DNA of 64,000 bases, taken from Aurifilum marmelostoma. Taxonomy: Eukaryota > Ascomycota > Sordariomycetes > Diaporthales > Cryphonectriaceae. Both the position numbers and the translations under genes were made by a program. The stretch is from NCBI GenBank assembly GCA_027559495.1, contig JAMXSV010000017.1, forward strand, positions 1,178,001 to 1,242,000, read 5' to 3'. Numbering within the stretch: the stretch's first letter is position 1; the number at the start of each line of letters is the position of its first letter. The notes under the pieces were generated by a model. It was given only the letters and a program-made list of their open reading frames with translations, had not been told where the DNA came from and did no database searches. Positions 21,642-33,100 of the stretch are shown here, one piece after another.

Positions 21642-23655
21642 AGGAGGAGGAGGAATGCGATCGCGCAAGAAGTCCGGTTCGCGTTCTTGAAAGTGAGGGA
21701 TTGCAGCCTGTCTCTGAGGCTGCGGGTGGCGCATAATCTGCTCGATCGGCCGTGGGTCTTGAGGGATTCGGTTCTGCATAAGCTGCATGAGGAAGGCGGC
21801 TTGAGGTTCAGGGGCGTACTCTGCTCGGCCGCTGCCTTGACTCTGGGCGTTATGGCGCTGGTTGACAAGATCTTGCAACATCTGATCAGGCCGAGCGGAC
21901 GGGGGCTGGCTCGGCGGAGGAACAGGACGCGGTGCCAATATCTCTGGCCCATTTGGTGGCACGGAGCGCAGACGAGGCTCCTCAACACGGCCCATTCCGT
22001 AGGAGCCCGTAGGCTCGGGTGACCCAAGCTGAATCTTCTGTGCCAGGGTCTGTTCCAGTTCGCGGATGGGATCATGAGGAGTCTTCTGCGTCTGAGGTGG
22101 GGGTGGCTGCGGGTATGCATTGACGTTGGGCGGTGTGGGTGTGCTCTGTTCAGCCGCGCGCGGGAGTTGGAGCTTGGACAGGAGCGCCTGGAACGCCTGC
22201 TTATCTGCATCAGACTGCTGGCCATCTGCAAACCCGCCGCCCATCGCGGGCGGTGCGGCAGCAGGAGTGGACGGTTCGGTCTGCCCACGAGGCTCGACAG
22301 TCTGGGCCGAGAACAGGTTGGCGAACCTCGACGACTTCGCAGCTGGCACCTTGACGGCTTCCGGCTTATCACCCGCAGCAGGAGAGGCCGCCGTCAGCTG
22401 CGTCTCGCCAAAAGCAGCGAAGAACCTGTCTGGTCCCTTTTCCACGGCTGGTGCCGACTTGACAGCTGGAGGATCGGCAGCAAAGAAAGCGGGCAGACCA
22501 GGCGGGCCCTCCAGGGCGTCACCAGAGCCCTCGCCGGCCTTGGGGCCGGCCCTCGCCTTCATGCTCTCCATGAACTTTTTCAGATCTGCCTCGGTATGGC
22601 CAGCGCCCTTCTCTTCCAGAGGCTCGTCCAGCCACTCGGGTTCCCGTTCAGCCGGCCGTTGGTCACGATCCCTATCCCATCGCCGTTCGTAGCGCTCATT
22701 CCCGCGGTCGGTGGCGCGTGAAGCGCCCGGCTTATCATCAGCAGCATCCTGCACGCGCCAGCTCTTTGCCTTCTCGATGCGCTCACGATTCGATGCTCGC
22801 TCGTTTGCGTCGGTCGGCTTGGGGGGTTCTCCTTGAACCAAGGGTCTGTCCTGCCCCTGTTCAGGCCATTCCTGCGAGGCGCATCTCCATCCTCGCCGTC
22901 CGTATCGAAGGCGGTGCGGCGCCGATCCTTGCCACTATCGATCTGCTCGTCACGTTCCTTAAGCCCGCGATCATTGTGTCGGTTGTCGCCACCCATACGT
23001 CCAGTGAACCTCTCTGCGCCTTCTTGGCCAAAGCTCTTGCGGGGCTTGACCATGCTCCATCCCTCGGTATCTCGATCCTCGCCGCGCGCACGAAAGTTTG
23101 TGTTTCTGCCACTGCGGAAATCACCGTCGCCACCTCCACCGCCGATCTTGCCACGCGAGAAGCGGTCGCGGAACTCAGAATCGCGTGGGGGCCTATCGCT
23201 GCGGTCGGCGTCGCCAAAAGCATTGGCTCGTGCGCTGCTGGTGGGAAAGTTTGTTGTGCGAGGGGGGCCAAGCGTGATGCCGTCTACACCTTGAAGCATA
23301 CTGTCAGCGGGCTGTGTCTCCAAAAATTGACCTTCGTTGCCGAGTATAGATATATACGTACTGTTGCCGTTGCGAGATCCATGCCGGTCGGCACCAGGAC
23401 GGCGACCGCCTTGTTCAGGCAATGAGCCTTCTGTTGTCTTGAATCGGTCTGTCGTGGCCTTGGCCTGCGCGCGATTTGCTTCTGGAGGAGGGCTGTCGTC
23501 TTTGTTAGCATGCGAAAACACATCTCGAGCGCCGCAGCCATGGGGAACCAGGCTTACCCCATCCAGTCCTCCCGTGGCGGGAGGTCTTTAGGCTTGAGGC
23601 ATAGAGGCGACTGCCTCAGATGAAGTAGAAAATCGAGCTCGTATCGTATTGCCAT
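21096..23655 (-). CDS. 4E-T-like eIF4E-binding protein, one-base frameshift in the sequence
   Basis: Exon 1 is 23655-23558; a 65-nt intron (GTAAGC donor, GCTAAC branch point) leads to exon 2, 23492-21096. Exon 1 encodes RYELDFLLHLRQSPL, in which Tyr5, Leu10 and Leu11 form the canonical eIF4E-binding motif YxxxxL-phi, followed by LPPREDW. The middle has Arg/Gly- and Asp-rich segments, a block WSMVKPRKSFG, then EWLDEPLEEKG and ADLKKFMESMKAR. The C-terminal half is rich in Pro, Gln, Met and Gly with a 13-residue poly-Gln. The reading frame breaks at the G run 22821-22826 (C run on the coding strand); one extra base there joins the frames and gives 831 residues. The protein probably represses or stores mRNA through eIF4E in the cytoplasm. 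Confidence 0.75.
21602..21641 (-). repeat. CAG-type trinucleotide repeat coding poly-Gln
   Basis: On the plus strand it is a run of CTG with one TTG, giving an uninterrupted poly-Gln run in the eIF4E-binding protein. The repeat is likely to vary in length between strains. Confidence 0.9.
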
Positions 23656-24090
23656 TGCTGTGGCAGCATTTGCGGTTGTCGATTTGTGTCTAGGAACGGG
23701 AGGAAACGTGGCCTATGATGCCGCGGGCGACACGTGCTTCGGACGACCAGGTAGCTGAGCGAGCTAGGGAAGCAGAGGACGGTGCGGCCGAGCGCGATCG
23801 AGAGGATACTGATCAACGGCAGGTGGTAATGTGGTAGGTAGCGCGAGTAGTGGAGTTGGTGGCGGTCAGTCGAGGGCGAGGCAGTCCGTGATCGGGGCGG
23901 GAATTGGATGAGATGGCAGGCCAGAGAAGGCAGGCAGCAGAGCCACTTGGCAGGTTGTGCAGGTATGATGGGTGTGGTTGTTTCCCTGATTGACTTGTCG
24001 CCGTCGTTTTTGTCGTCGCTTGCTAGAGGTCTCTGGCAGGGTGGGACAATGGCAGCTGGCGGAATTGTTTGGCAGGAGGTCTTGTGTGCA

Positions 24091-24135
<45 letters not shown>

Positions 24136-24943
24136 AGAGAGAGAGAGAGAGAGTGCTTTTTGTGCGACAGATCAGGTCGCAAAGACAGATGTAGTGGGCA
24201 GACAAAAATACAGGTTTGTTCAAATACAGGGTGGGTACAAAAATAGACTGGAAAGGGTCTTGGAAGGATTCGGCGGCAGCTGTGGGTCTTGTTGAAGGTA
24301 TCCTCGCAGTCTGTTGCTCATGACAGCTGGGCTGGGTGATGGATCGTGACGGCTGTGTGTCGGTGGTGAAGAGATTGGGAGGTGGTTAGTCGACGGAGAG
24401 GGCCTAATGGTGGTGGTGCTTGAGTGACTTTAGGAGAAGGGGTCCATGACAGCAGCTGCGGGCAGGCTAAAGCAGCAACTAAAGTAACTAACTGCCTGTG
24501 TAGCCTCTATCTCCCAGCTACCCACCACCCCACACTACCTCCAATACAGCCAGCAGTGCAAAGTCCACTCAGGACCCAACCCAGCACACACAGCAAGCAA
24601 CTAACCGCTGTAGGTTACTAGCAAGCATGGTGAGCCCTGGAGGCAATGTCCCACCCAGGATGACTGGGAACTTGAACCCTTTTCTACACCCACACTAGGC
24701 CATGTTGTTTTCAAATTTAGATGCAGACAGCCTGCCATGATCACAAAATTTTCAGATTGTTTATTTGTCTCTTTCCTCACTACCTCTGTCGTAATGTGAT
24801 GCAATATTTGATGTTGATTCAGGCTTCTTGCTCAACCAGGTCATCATCTCATGCAAGAACTCCCCGATTCATCATGGCAAGGAAGGCTTCGATTGCAGTC
24901 ATGCCACAACAGCTTGTTAAATCCTGAATACCATGAGTCGACA
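23656..24943. other. Upstream region of the eIF4E-binding gene and 3' flank of URB1
   Basis: No gene seen. It includes a (TG)n-(GA)n microsatellite and, on the minus strand, pyrimidine-rich sequence typical of a leader or promoter. Confidence 0.5.
24093..24153. repeat. Compound microsatellite (TG)n then (GA)n
   Basis: About 21 TG units run directly into about nine GA units. It sits roughly 440 bases upstream of the ATG of the eIF4E-binding gene, in its promoter or leader. Alternating TG tracts can form Z-DNA. Confidence 0.92.
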
Positions 24944-27900
24944 TCATATCCTCTCCAAGAGGTCAGAGATGCCTCCCTTGCTCCACTCCTCTACTCGCCC
25001 CTGATCAGCAGTCTCCCATATCCTCAAGAGTAGTGCCTTGTAGTAGACATTGCCCCCAGAACTCGTGCTGCCCTGGGCTGCACACTGCGCCTCGAGCCAG
25101 CTGACTATGCCAAACCTTGTGATCAGCGTTGTGCTGCCCCCTTTGATGCATGTCGCCCGATATATGATTTTTAGAGCTGACGTTCTCAGATTTTGGCGCA
25201 TATACGGGTTGCCAATCAGGGATAGCACCCGTTCGAACAAGCGCATGTTGTGGTATGCTGACATGTCTGCTTCGTCCTGGAGGCCGTCAAGCAGGTATGA
25301 GAACAGCCAGCTTAGCTCTGCGTAGTACGTATCATCAAGCTCCGGGCCCTCCTGGAGGACGTCGTGGACGAGAGGCAGCCTCACGAGCTTCCACGTCGGC
25401 CCTCTGAGCAGGAACGAGTTGACCTTGCCGTACATGCAGTGCAGCGGGTCCTTGAGCGCCGTCAGGGCGTGACGAGCAAAGGCCACGATACCGTTTGGCA
25501 CCGGACCTGCATCGACCTGCGACCGGCACGACTCCACGAGCTCGGAGAGGAGTAGCCATACCTGCTGTTTCTCCTCATATGACGACTCGTTCACCTTGGC
25601 CGCCATCTTGGAGATGCTGACGAGGGCTTCCTTCCTGATGCTTGTGTGCTCTGAGGCCAGCAGCGACACCACAGATGCAGCGTAGCCCTCTTCGACAAGC
25701 TCGTCCGCCTCTTTGGTCGCCCACTTCGAGAGGGCTGAGGTGTCCTTGTTTGAGGCAGGTGGCGCAGAGAGCATCTCCCTGAGTGCTTCTTGTGACATGA
25801 TGTCATCGTCGTGTCTGCGTCCCGATTCAGAAACATCGTCAACCCTGCCAGCAGAAAAGGAGGCGCCCCATTTTGAAAGCTCGTGTGACACATGAGACTT
25901 TTTTGCGTGCTTCTTCAGCAATTTGGCCGCAGAGGGTTTCGCGGAGAAGGCCGACTCGAACTTCTCGAGCAGCCGGCCGAAACTGTCGTCGTCATTCTTG
26001 TTCTCGCCACGCGAGTAGTTCAGGTAATCGGCAACGAAGCGGGCCAGGATGGAAAGGTCGTTTTCGCTTGCCGACTTGACGGTAAACGGAAGCTGTTCTA
26101 TAAATGCAAGCGTGAATGGGCTTATTGAACCTAAGCCATCATGCCCCTCGCTACCTGCTTCGTCATAGAATTGTTGAATCATTTCAAGGTACTTGACCGG
26201 GGCAGTTGCACATCTTGATGCGCTGCTGTCAAGCAGCGTCCACAGTGCATCGCAGGACGATACTTCGCTCGAGTCCTTGATTGACTGCAGGGTGTCCAGA
26301 AGCGGCAGAGAGCTACCGTTCACTGTCTGGATGAGCTGGTGCTCTTCTGCAACCGCAGCAAGAGCCCCCCTGAGCCCGTCTAATGAGACTTCCGCGGGAG
26401 CAGTGATGAGGACCTTGAGGAGGGCCACGAAGGGCGATACCAACAGGCCCTGAGATTTGGCGAACCATCTCATGCCTGGGGAATATCCAGCTATGGCGAG
26501 CAGGTTGTCCAGTTCCACCAGCCGAAGCCTGCGGTCCTCGTCGCTCTTTTGCTCCTCTTCCAGCGATTTGATGGCTTGGATGAGCAGCGGTGACACGTCA
26601 AACTTGGCCATCAGGGCCACCTGTGGGGTCACCTCGTAGTACAGCCTCAGCAGCCGGCTTGCCGCCTCGCGCTGGAGCAGATCCGAGTCTCCCACTCCTT
26701 TGTAGCACGCAATGACCTCCTTCGTACCTGGAGCTCGTTGACAAAACTCATCCACGAGTCTCCGCGCAGAGTCATCCCATATTGAACGGTTCTGTGTCTT
26801 TGCTGCTTCTCTGTGGAATCGGAGGGCTGTCTGCAGCTTCTGCATTGCGATCACCAGCAGCCGCATGACGATGAAAGGGATGACGTCCGAACTCTGTGCC
26901 AAACACTTGACGAGGATCTTCTGGCTCATGGGAAGCGGCAGGATGTTGTCAATGATGATAGATGTCGGCGGAGGAACTCGAGCAAATCCGTTCGTGTGGC
27001 CAAAGTATGCTGGGATGGGTTGTTCAACTACCTTGTACAGGAAAGCAGAGTAGCCTATCCACGTGGCGGACAGCTTGGGATCAAATGTGAAGGACTGCCT
27101 GTCGATAAAATATCGAGCCACCAGCTCCGGGGCGGCCTGGAAGATGGCGAGGAGTAACTCGCTTTGCTTGGCATTTGAGTGTGGCTTCAAGCACTTGACG
27201 AAGTCGGCAAGAAGAGCATTGCGCACTGGGACGTCATCACGGAATTTGTTCATCCAAGTGACGCTTTCCAGACCGGGCTCGACCTCGTCCTCGGTGACGG
27301 GAAGGGCAACGTCATCCGGGTCGACATGCCTGGGATAAAACCCAGATTGCGGTCTTAATATGCCTGCTGTCGAGGAGGTGCACGCCACCATAAGAAATGC
27401 GTGGACAGCGTCTTCAAATGACGTCTCCCCGTCCCCCTTTGAGACGCTGTGCTCGTAATGGTAAAGAGACGCGAATCGGCTCAGGGCCATGGAGTTGAGC
27501 AGCTTGGCCTTGATCTGACCGGGTAGCTTCTCGTCCTTGAGGACGTGATTTCGTAGCGTGTCGAGGATCTCTATAATGAGATAGGGCGGGTCATTATTCA
27601 GGGACCTGGTCAGGGCCAGGGGAATCTCCTTCTGCGACAGCAATTCCACCTTGGCCTCGGCATGCAGGAACTTGAGCGCGCTCAGGAATAGTCGAATGGC
27701 GTTGGTGCGTGCCGACGGCCTCTTGACGTCTTCGATGCCCTCGCCAAGATATCGAATGCCCATATTCCGGGCCAAGGACTTGAATGTGAGGTTTCTCGCG
27801 CGGAACATCGGTTTCGCCAGGGTGCCGCCGTCAAAACAGATGACCTCCCTCAGCAGCCTCAGGGTCGGGGATATTATGAACTCCTTGCTCTTGTCCATCG

Positions 27901-28453
27901 ACAGATTCCGGGCAATGAGCTCCTGCTGCCGCTTTTGCAGCAGCGTTCGGCCAATGCCCAGGCCGTGTGACGCAAGCTCGAGTCTCTTGGATATAAACTT
28001 CAACAGCAGGGCCAGCGCCACCGCCACCGCTGACATAACATTGTCGTTGTTGGAGTGGGCAGCATAACTCCATGTCTCCATGATATCCGGAAAGTACGTC
28101 GTCTCGGACTCGCCATCTTGTCGTTTCGCGGATTCGAGGTAGTCTCGCAAAATCTGGATCTGCTCGTCTTTGTTGTTGTTGACGCCCTCTTCTGTTAGTA
28201 TCCCGTCGAGGAACACCTTGAATGATTGCAACCCTGTTTGGGCTCAAGTGTTAGTAGAGAGCTGTTCCCGAAGGGAGGTCCGATGGACACAGGACACACC
28301 ATGTCTCGCTTTTTGCAGGTCCTGCTCAAACGATAGGAGCTGCTGGAGTTGCCGGCTGTTGTAGACTTCCTCACTTGTCGGGGCCTCGTGGACGATCTTG
28401 ACCCTCTTGTGGCGCGAGTTCGCATCGGGTCCCCGAGAAGGCCTCTTTCCCAT
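24944..28453 (-). CDS. URB1: URB1/Npa1 ribosome biogenesis protein
   Basis: Exon 1 is 28453-28300; a 66-nt intron with GTGTGT donor and AACAG acceptor leads to exon 2, 28233-24944, giving 1147 residues. The N-terminus is basic (MGKRPSRGPDANSRHKRVK) and probably nuclear. Conserved family blocks follow: GLQSFKVFLDGILTEEG across the splice, TLRLLREVICFDGG, ARNLTFKSLARNMG, and the long helical repeat region. The C-terminal block has ALKIIYRATCIKGGSTTLI and FGIVSWLEAQ. URB1 acts in the nucleolus in the earliest pre-60S particles, with DBP6 and other Npa factors. It is transcribed away from DIM1. Confidence 0.9.
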
Positions 28454-28872
28454 ATTGTCGATATCGGTTTAAAATGAACCTGTGTATGTTTGTCCAGAGA
28501 GGCTCTATCCCTCTCAACGTCGTCGTCACGCCCACCTTGAGATAGACAGAAAGTTGCGATATTCTGCCGATATTTCTTGTCACCGCCAAACTTTTGGCTT
28601 ATCTTATCAGCGAGCGAGCGGATCGCTGCTATGCTTGTTGGCTTGGTACAGGGTCCATGGGGAGTACTGTATAAGCACCGCTGTGGGTCATTGGGGCGCT
28701 ACTTAATAGTGGCTATAGGCTATTTGTTTGCCGCCGACAGACTTCCACTGTCACAAGCAGGCAACCAACATTCATTACTTCTTCAAGTACCATCTTTACC
28801 ACCAGAATCAAACCCGCTTGAGCAGGCACTCCTTACAACCCCACACAACCACACGCCCCCACCGCGCACAGA
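28454..28872. promoter_or_regulatory. Shared divergent promoter region of URB1 and DIM1
   Basis: Only 419 bases separate the two start codons, so the region must carry both promoters. Two adjacent GATA-like sites (TTATCTTATCA) lie at about 28599-28609. No clear TATA box is seen. Confidence 0.6.
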
Positions 28873-29389
28873 ATGGGCTCTGTCGTCCTCCCCCACCTCG
28901 AATCCGGATGGCACGTCGACCAGGCCATCCTATCCGAAGACGAACGCCTCGTCGTGATCCGCTTTGGCCGCGACCACGACCCAGACTGCATGCGCCAGGA
29001 CGAGGTCCTCTACAAGATCGCCGAGCGCGTCAAGAACTTTGCCGTCATTTACGTGTGTGATATCGACCGCGTGCCCGACTTCAACACCATGTACGAGCTG
29101 TACGACCCGTGCACCGTCATGTTCTTCTTTGTCAGTACCACCACCTCCCCCCAATTTCTTGCTTCCATCATGACGAGGGTGGTCCTTTGCTGACTTGTAG
29201 ATTACACGTACGCAGAGAAACAAACACATCATGTGCGATCTTGGCACCGGTAACAACAATAAGCTCTCCTTCGTCCTTGAGGATAAACAAGAACTCATCG
29301 ACATCATCGAAACCATCTACCGAGGCGCCAAGAAGGGTCGCGGCCTGGTCGTCAGTCCCAAGGACTACTCCACGAGATATCGCTACTAG
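28873..29389 (+). CDS. DIM1: DIM1/TXNL4A-type U5 snRNP protein
   Basis: Exons 28873-29130 and 29216-29389 encode 143 residues, the family length (human protein 142). Blocks such as LVVIRFGRDHDPDCMRQDE, TMYELYDPCTVMFFF, RNKHIMCDLGTGNNNK and GLVVSPKDYSTRYRY are nearly invariant across eukaryotes. The protein has a thioredoxin fold without the redox CXXC pair and sits in the U4/U6.U5 tri-snRNP; it is essential for pre-mRNA splicing. The acceptor at 29215 is chosen because it gives the conserved FFFRNKH junction. An earlier in-frame AG at 29200, closer to the branch point, would insert five residues. Confidence 0.95.
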
Positions 29390-30117
29390 ATGATGAGAGC
29401 CCTGTTGGTGGTCTGGCAGCCTATATTTCAGGGCATCGCCTGCTCCCCTTCCCTCCCCTACCCCTCTCCCGAAAGGCGGATCCTCAAGAATTGGTCAGCC
29501 CGCAAGACAGGACAAGTCTCGCAATGGGTGCAATGATGTCTCGTGTGCAGCATTTATTCATCATATGAAAGACTGTGTGAAGAGAAGGAGAAACTCTCAC
29601 CGCATTGGCTTGTCGCCACATAGAACGGCAATGATCCCACGAGAGGTCATCGGGCTTCATGGGCGGCGGTCTCAGGTCAGGATGAGAACACAGGCACAAG
29701 TTGATTGGGATATTTCGGTTGGTCTCACGAAATCAGAAATCATACACTTATGCTCAATGAACCATGCTAATGCACACCACGAGAAGATGTGAACATGTCC
29801 GCGCCACAGGTACGCCTCACATCCTTTCACGTCCAGTCGTCCATCGAATTCAGAATTACTTCGAGGACGAGCGTACGCATGCCCTTGGCTGTGCCATCTC
29901 CCAGGAGTGAGAGCTATACTGTACATCAGTCGTATCAAATGGTCCCTTACATACAATTCTATCTACACATGCCACAGCACAAACACAATTTCCATACATA
30001 ACCGTATGCACATCCGTCTCCTCCCACCTGGATATCATAATGTTTGGTAAAATTCAAACCCCCTCCCCCTAAAAAAAAAATTTTTCATTTTGAAGCGATT
30101 CTTCCGCTTTCGTAATT
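29390..30117. other. Convergent intergenic region between DIM1 and TAO3
   Basis: Contains the 3' flanks of two convergent genes. An A-rich/T-rich stretch lies at about 30071-30090. No gene seen. Confidence 0.5.
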
Positions 30118-33100
30118 TCAAAGCATATCACTATGCGGCGCGTTGTGCGCATACGCATTGGGCATTCGAGGGACCGAGTCGCCACCACTGGGCCTTCCCC
30201 ACTCCGGCAGTGCTTCCAGAGACCTTCCGCCTGTCAGGCCTCGGACGCGAGACCGACTCTGATTCGGCGGACGCCTGACCATATTTTCCAAGAAGAAACT
30301 GCTCTCATTGGGCCCAGGCATGCCGGCGTTGTCTTCCGCATCAGAGAACACGTCCTCCAGGAGCTCGTCATCCGATGCGAAATTAGGTTGATATGACGCG
30401 GGCGCCGACGGCGAAGTAATGGATCGCGAGTGAAGGCCCGGACGAGTTGGTGAGGCAAACGCCCCAGGATTCATGGTGTTACTCGCGGCCTCCCGCACAC
30501 CCGGCATCGGCCGATTATCGGCGAAACCGTTTTGGAAAGAAGTGTTCGTGTTCTCGTTGCCAGCCATGCTGAGGATGGGCAGGACCTGCTCATCATACAG
30601 CGACCGCGACTCGAAAGAGTCAGGCGCGTACTCGGTGATGGTGCGAGATGACCGTCCGTCGCTGGGTGGACTGTGGGGGATATCATCGAAGAAGTCATCA
30701 AGACTGTCGAGTTTTGACACCAAATCACCGTCCCCACGGCCCTCATCAGACGTCATCGTGTCTGTCCGGTCCGAGACAGGGAAGTATCCGTAGGGAAACT
30801 CATCTGCGTGGAACTCCACGTCTGGCGTCGGTGTCGCCTCGACGACCATATCGCCCTCGGTCTGGCACATGTAGTAGGCGGCGTGGATATTTGCGCGTGT
30901 TGAGTCTGTCTTCTTGGCGGGCACCGGTATCGCCCATCCAGAGTCCTCGGGTATGCCAAACAGGCTTTGGGTGCGCTCATACTCTTTGCGTACGGCCTTG
31001 GAGGTCGGACGAGTCATGCTCATGCGCAAGTGGTGCTTGTCCATCGACGATCCGGACATGGTCATGATGTTGTCGAGGACGCTAAGGGCCTCCATACAGA
31101 ACTCGCTTTGTAAAAGGCGCAGAAGGGGTGAGATGAGATCAGAGCCGTGTCCAGCCATCTCCGGGTTTCGCATGTCAATCTCAGGGATGACGACGCGAAG
31201 GACGTGCATCGTGTGAACCTTGACCCAGGGCAGTCTGTTAGTTAGCATGCCCATCAGAGTTGTAATCATTGCGAAGTTGAGCTCTGGCAGGAAGGACTCC
31301 TTGAGGGCGGCAAGCATCTGTATGGTGAAGTCCTTTGGTGTCTCGTGATGTCGTGAGAGGTACCCATCGAGCGCCATGGCCAGGCTTGACAAGCCCTGTG
31401 CTAGAGCGACTTGTAGAAGACTCTCAGCAGTCTGAATTACATCCTCGGCCAGGGTGTTCTGCTCCATCGCGTAGAGAAACCGGGGCAGGTTTGCGATGAC
31501 GGCAAAGAAGATGCGGTCTTCACCGCCGACCAGCGAATCGCTGGGCAGACAGACGATCCTGTCAATAGTCTTGAGGGTGGCGTCCAGACAGACAGAAGAT
31601 CGGAGACCCTTATAAAGAAGGGGTTGCAATCCGTCAAATTGGCCGTCCCACTTGGCAGGCTGGCCGTCGATGAGTAAGCGCCTTGTGGAAGCTTGCTGTA
31701 GGTCAACCTTGTCCATGTATTCGTTCAGCATCTCGACTGATTCCAGAAACTCAAGCTCATTGATTGATTCCATGCATGCGCATGTGGTCCAAAACAGCTG
31801 TGGAAAGCCGATGAGCTGCTCGGTGTCCAGCTTAGCAATGAGCGTCTTGAGTGTAGTCAATATCTCCATCGCGAAAGACTGTATCTCAGCGTCTTCATCC
31901 GCAACAGTGTTCGACAACCTGGCGAGCATATCGCCCAGCATATACTGATCAAGAGAAGTGAGGATACACCGGAATATCTGGAAGGAACGGCAGGCCAGAT
32001 GGCGGACAGGGCACGTCGTGGCCCAGGTCAGAGAAAAGCGACCCCACTGTTCCTTGATACCGGGGAAGGTAAGCTCGAAAGTCTCTACGACCCTGGTGGC
32101 GAGGAACTCCATGCTCGGTGGAACCTTTGTATCGTGGTCGGTGTCTTTGCCATTGCTGTCTTCGTAGCTCCAGACCACCGAGCGATCATGCCGTCGGATC
32201 AACTCAATTAGATCCTCGATGGGCTTCTTGGTCATCTCAGGGGTGTCATCATCGAGCTTCGAGATGACCAGCTCGTGAATGAGGTGAACGAGCATCTCTC
32301 GCGCCTGATCTTGGACCAAAGGCGTGTAATGATCCCAGAGAACAGTGACCACTTGCAAAAGAACCGGTATGCTCTCCTTCTGAAGGTTGACAGGAGACAC
32401 CATGAGATCAACAAGTAGGATCAACGAGAGTTGACCTAACGAGAAACCGGCTTGCTTGGTCCCAACCGGTAGGGCATCGCCCAAGTCTGCACAGTAAGGG
32501 AAGTGACTGGCGTCTGGTGGGGGAGCCATAGCCTCCCGTCTTTCATGTGGCACCATTGCCTTGGGGTTGATCTGCAGGAGCAGGAATTCGACAACTTTGT
32601 GACCAGGGTTGCTGCTAGTGCTGGCCAGGAACACCACGATCTGCTTAGCATACTCGACAAAATTCTGCTCTCGGCGCTCAAGACACAGTTGCATGATGAA
32701 GTCTAACACAAGACGAACGTTGCCAGGGTAAGGTCCCGTCGCAAGAGCTTGCCAGAGGGCCTGCACCTCGTTGTGAAGTGCCGCACTCGACTTGATCGTG
32801 ATCTCGAGCAGGTTTGCCAACAGAACGTAGGACTGCCCCGTTGGGCCGCCGTTCGGGTCGACCTTGAGCTCGACCGACTGGATCCAAGGTAGGATGACGG
32901 CAATAACGCTCCTCTGGTTGGCGGGCTGCAGGTCTTTAAAATAATATGTGAACTCTGAGAAGAGGTAAAATGCCAATTCCGCATGTTGTTTCGAGAGCCT
33001 CTCGGATATCTTGAATTGGGCAAGTTTGTAGACGGCCTTGGTCTTGTCGGAGATGCTGATGTCAAAGTCCCGGATCTTCGAGGGCTTGGCCTGCAGGTGA

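Noticed and set aside
22074..22721. Plus-strand open frames opposite the eIF4E-binding gene
   Set aside because: Low-complexity shadows of the Pro/Gln-rich coding strand, with no domain.
23284..23430. Intron in the eIF4E-binding gene near a GTACGT motif on the minus strand (about 23358)
   Set aside because: The donor looks good but the nearby acceptors break the frame or give a stop, while the sequence reads through in frame.
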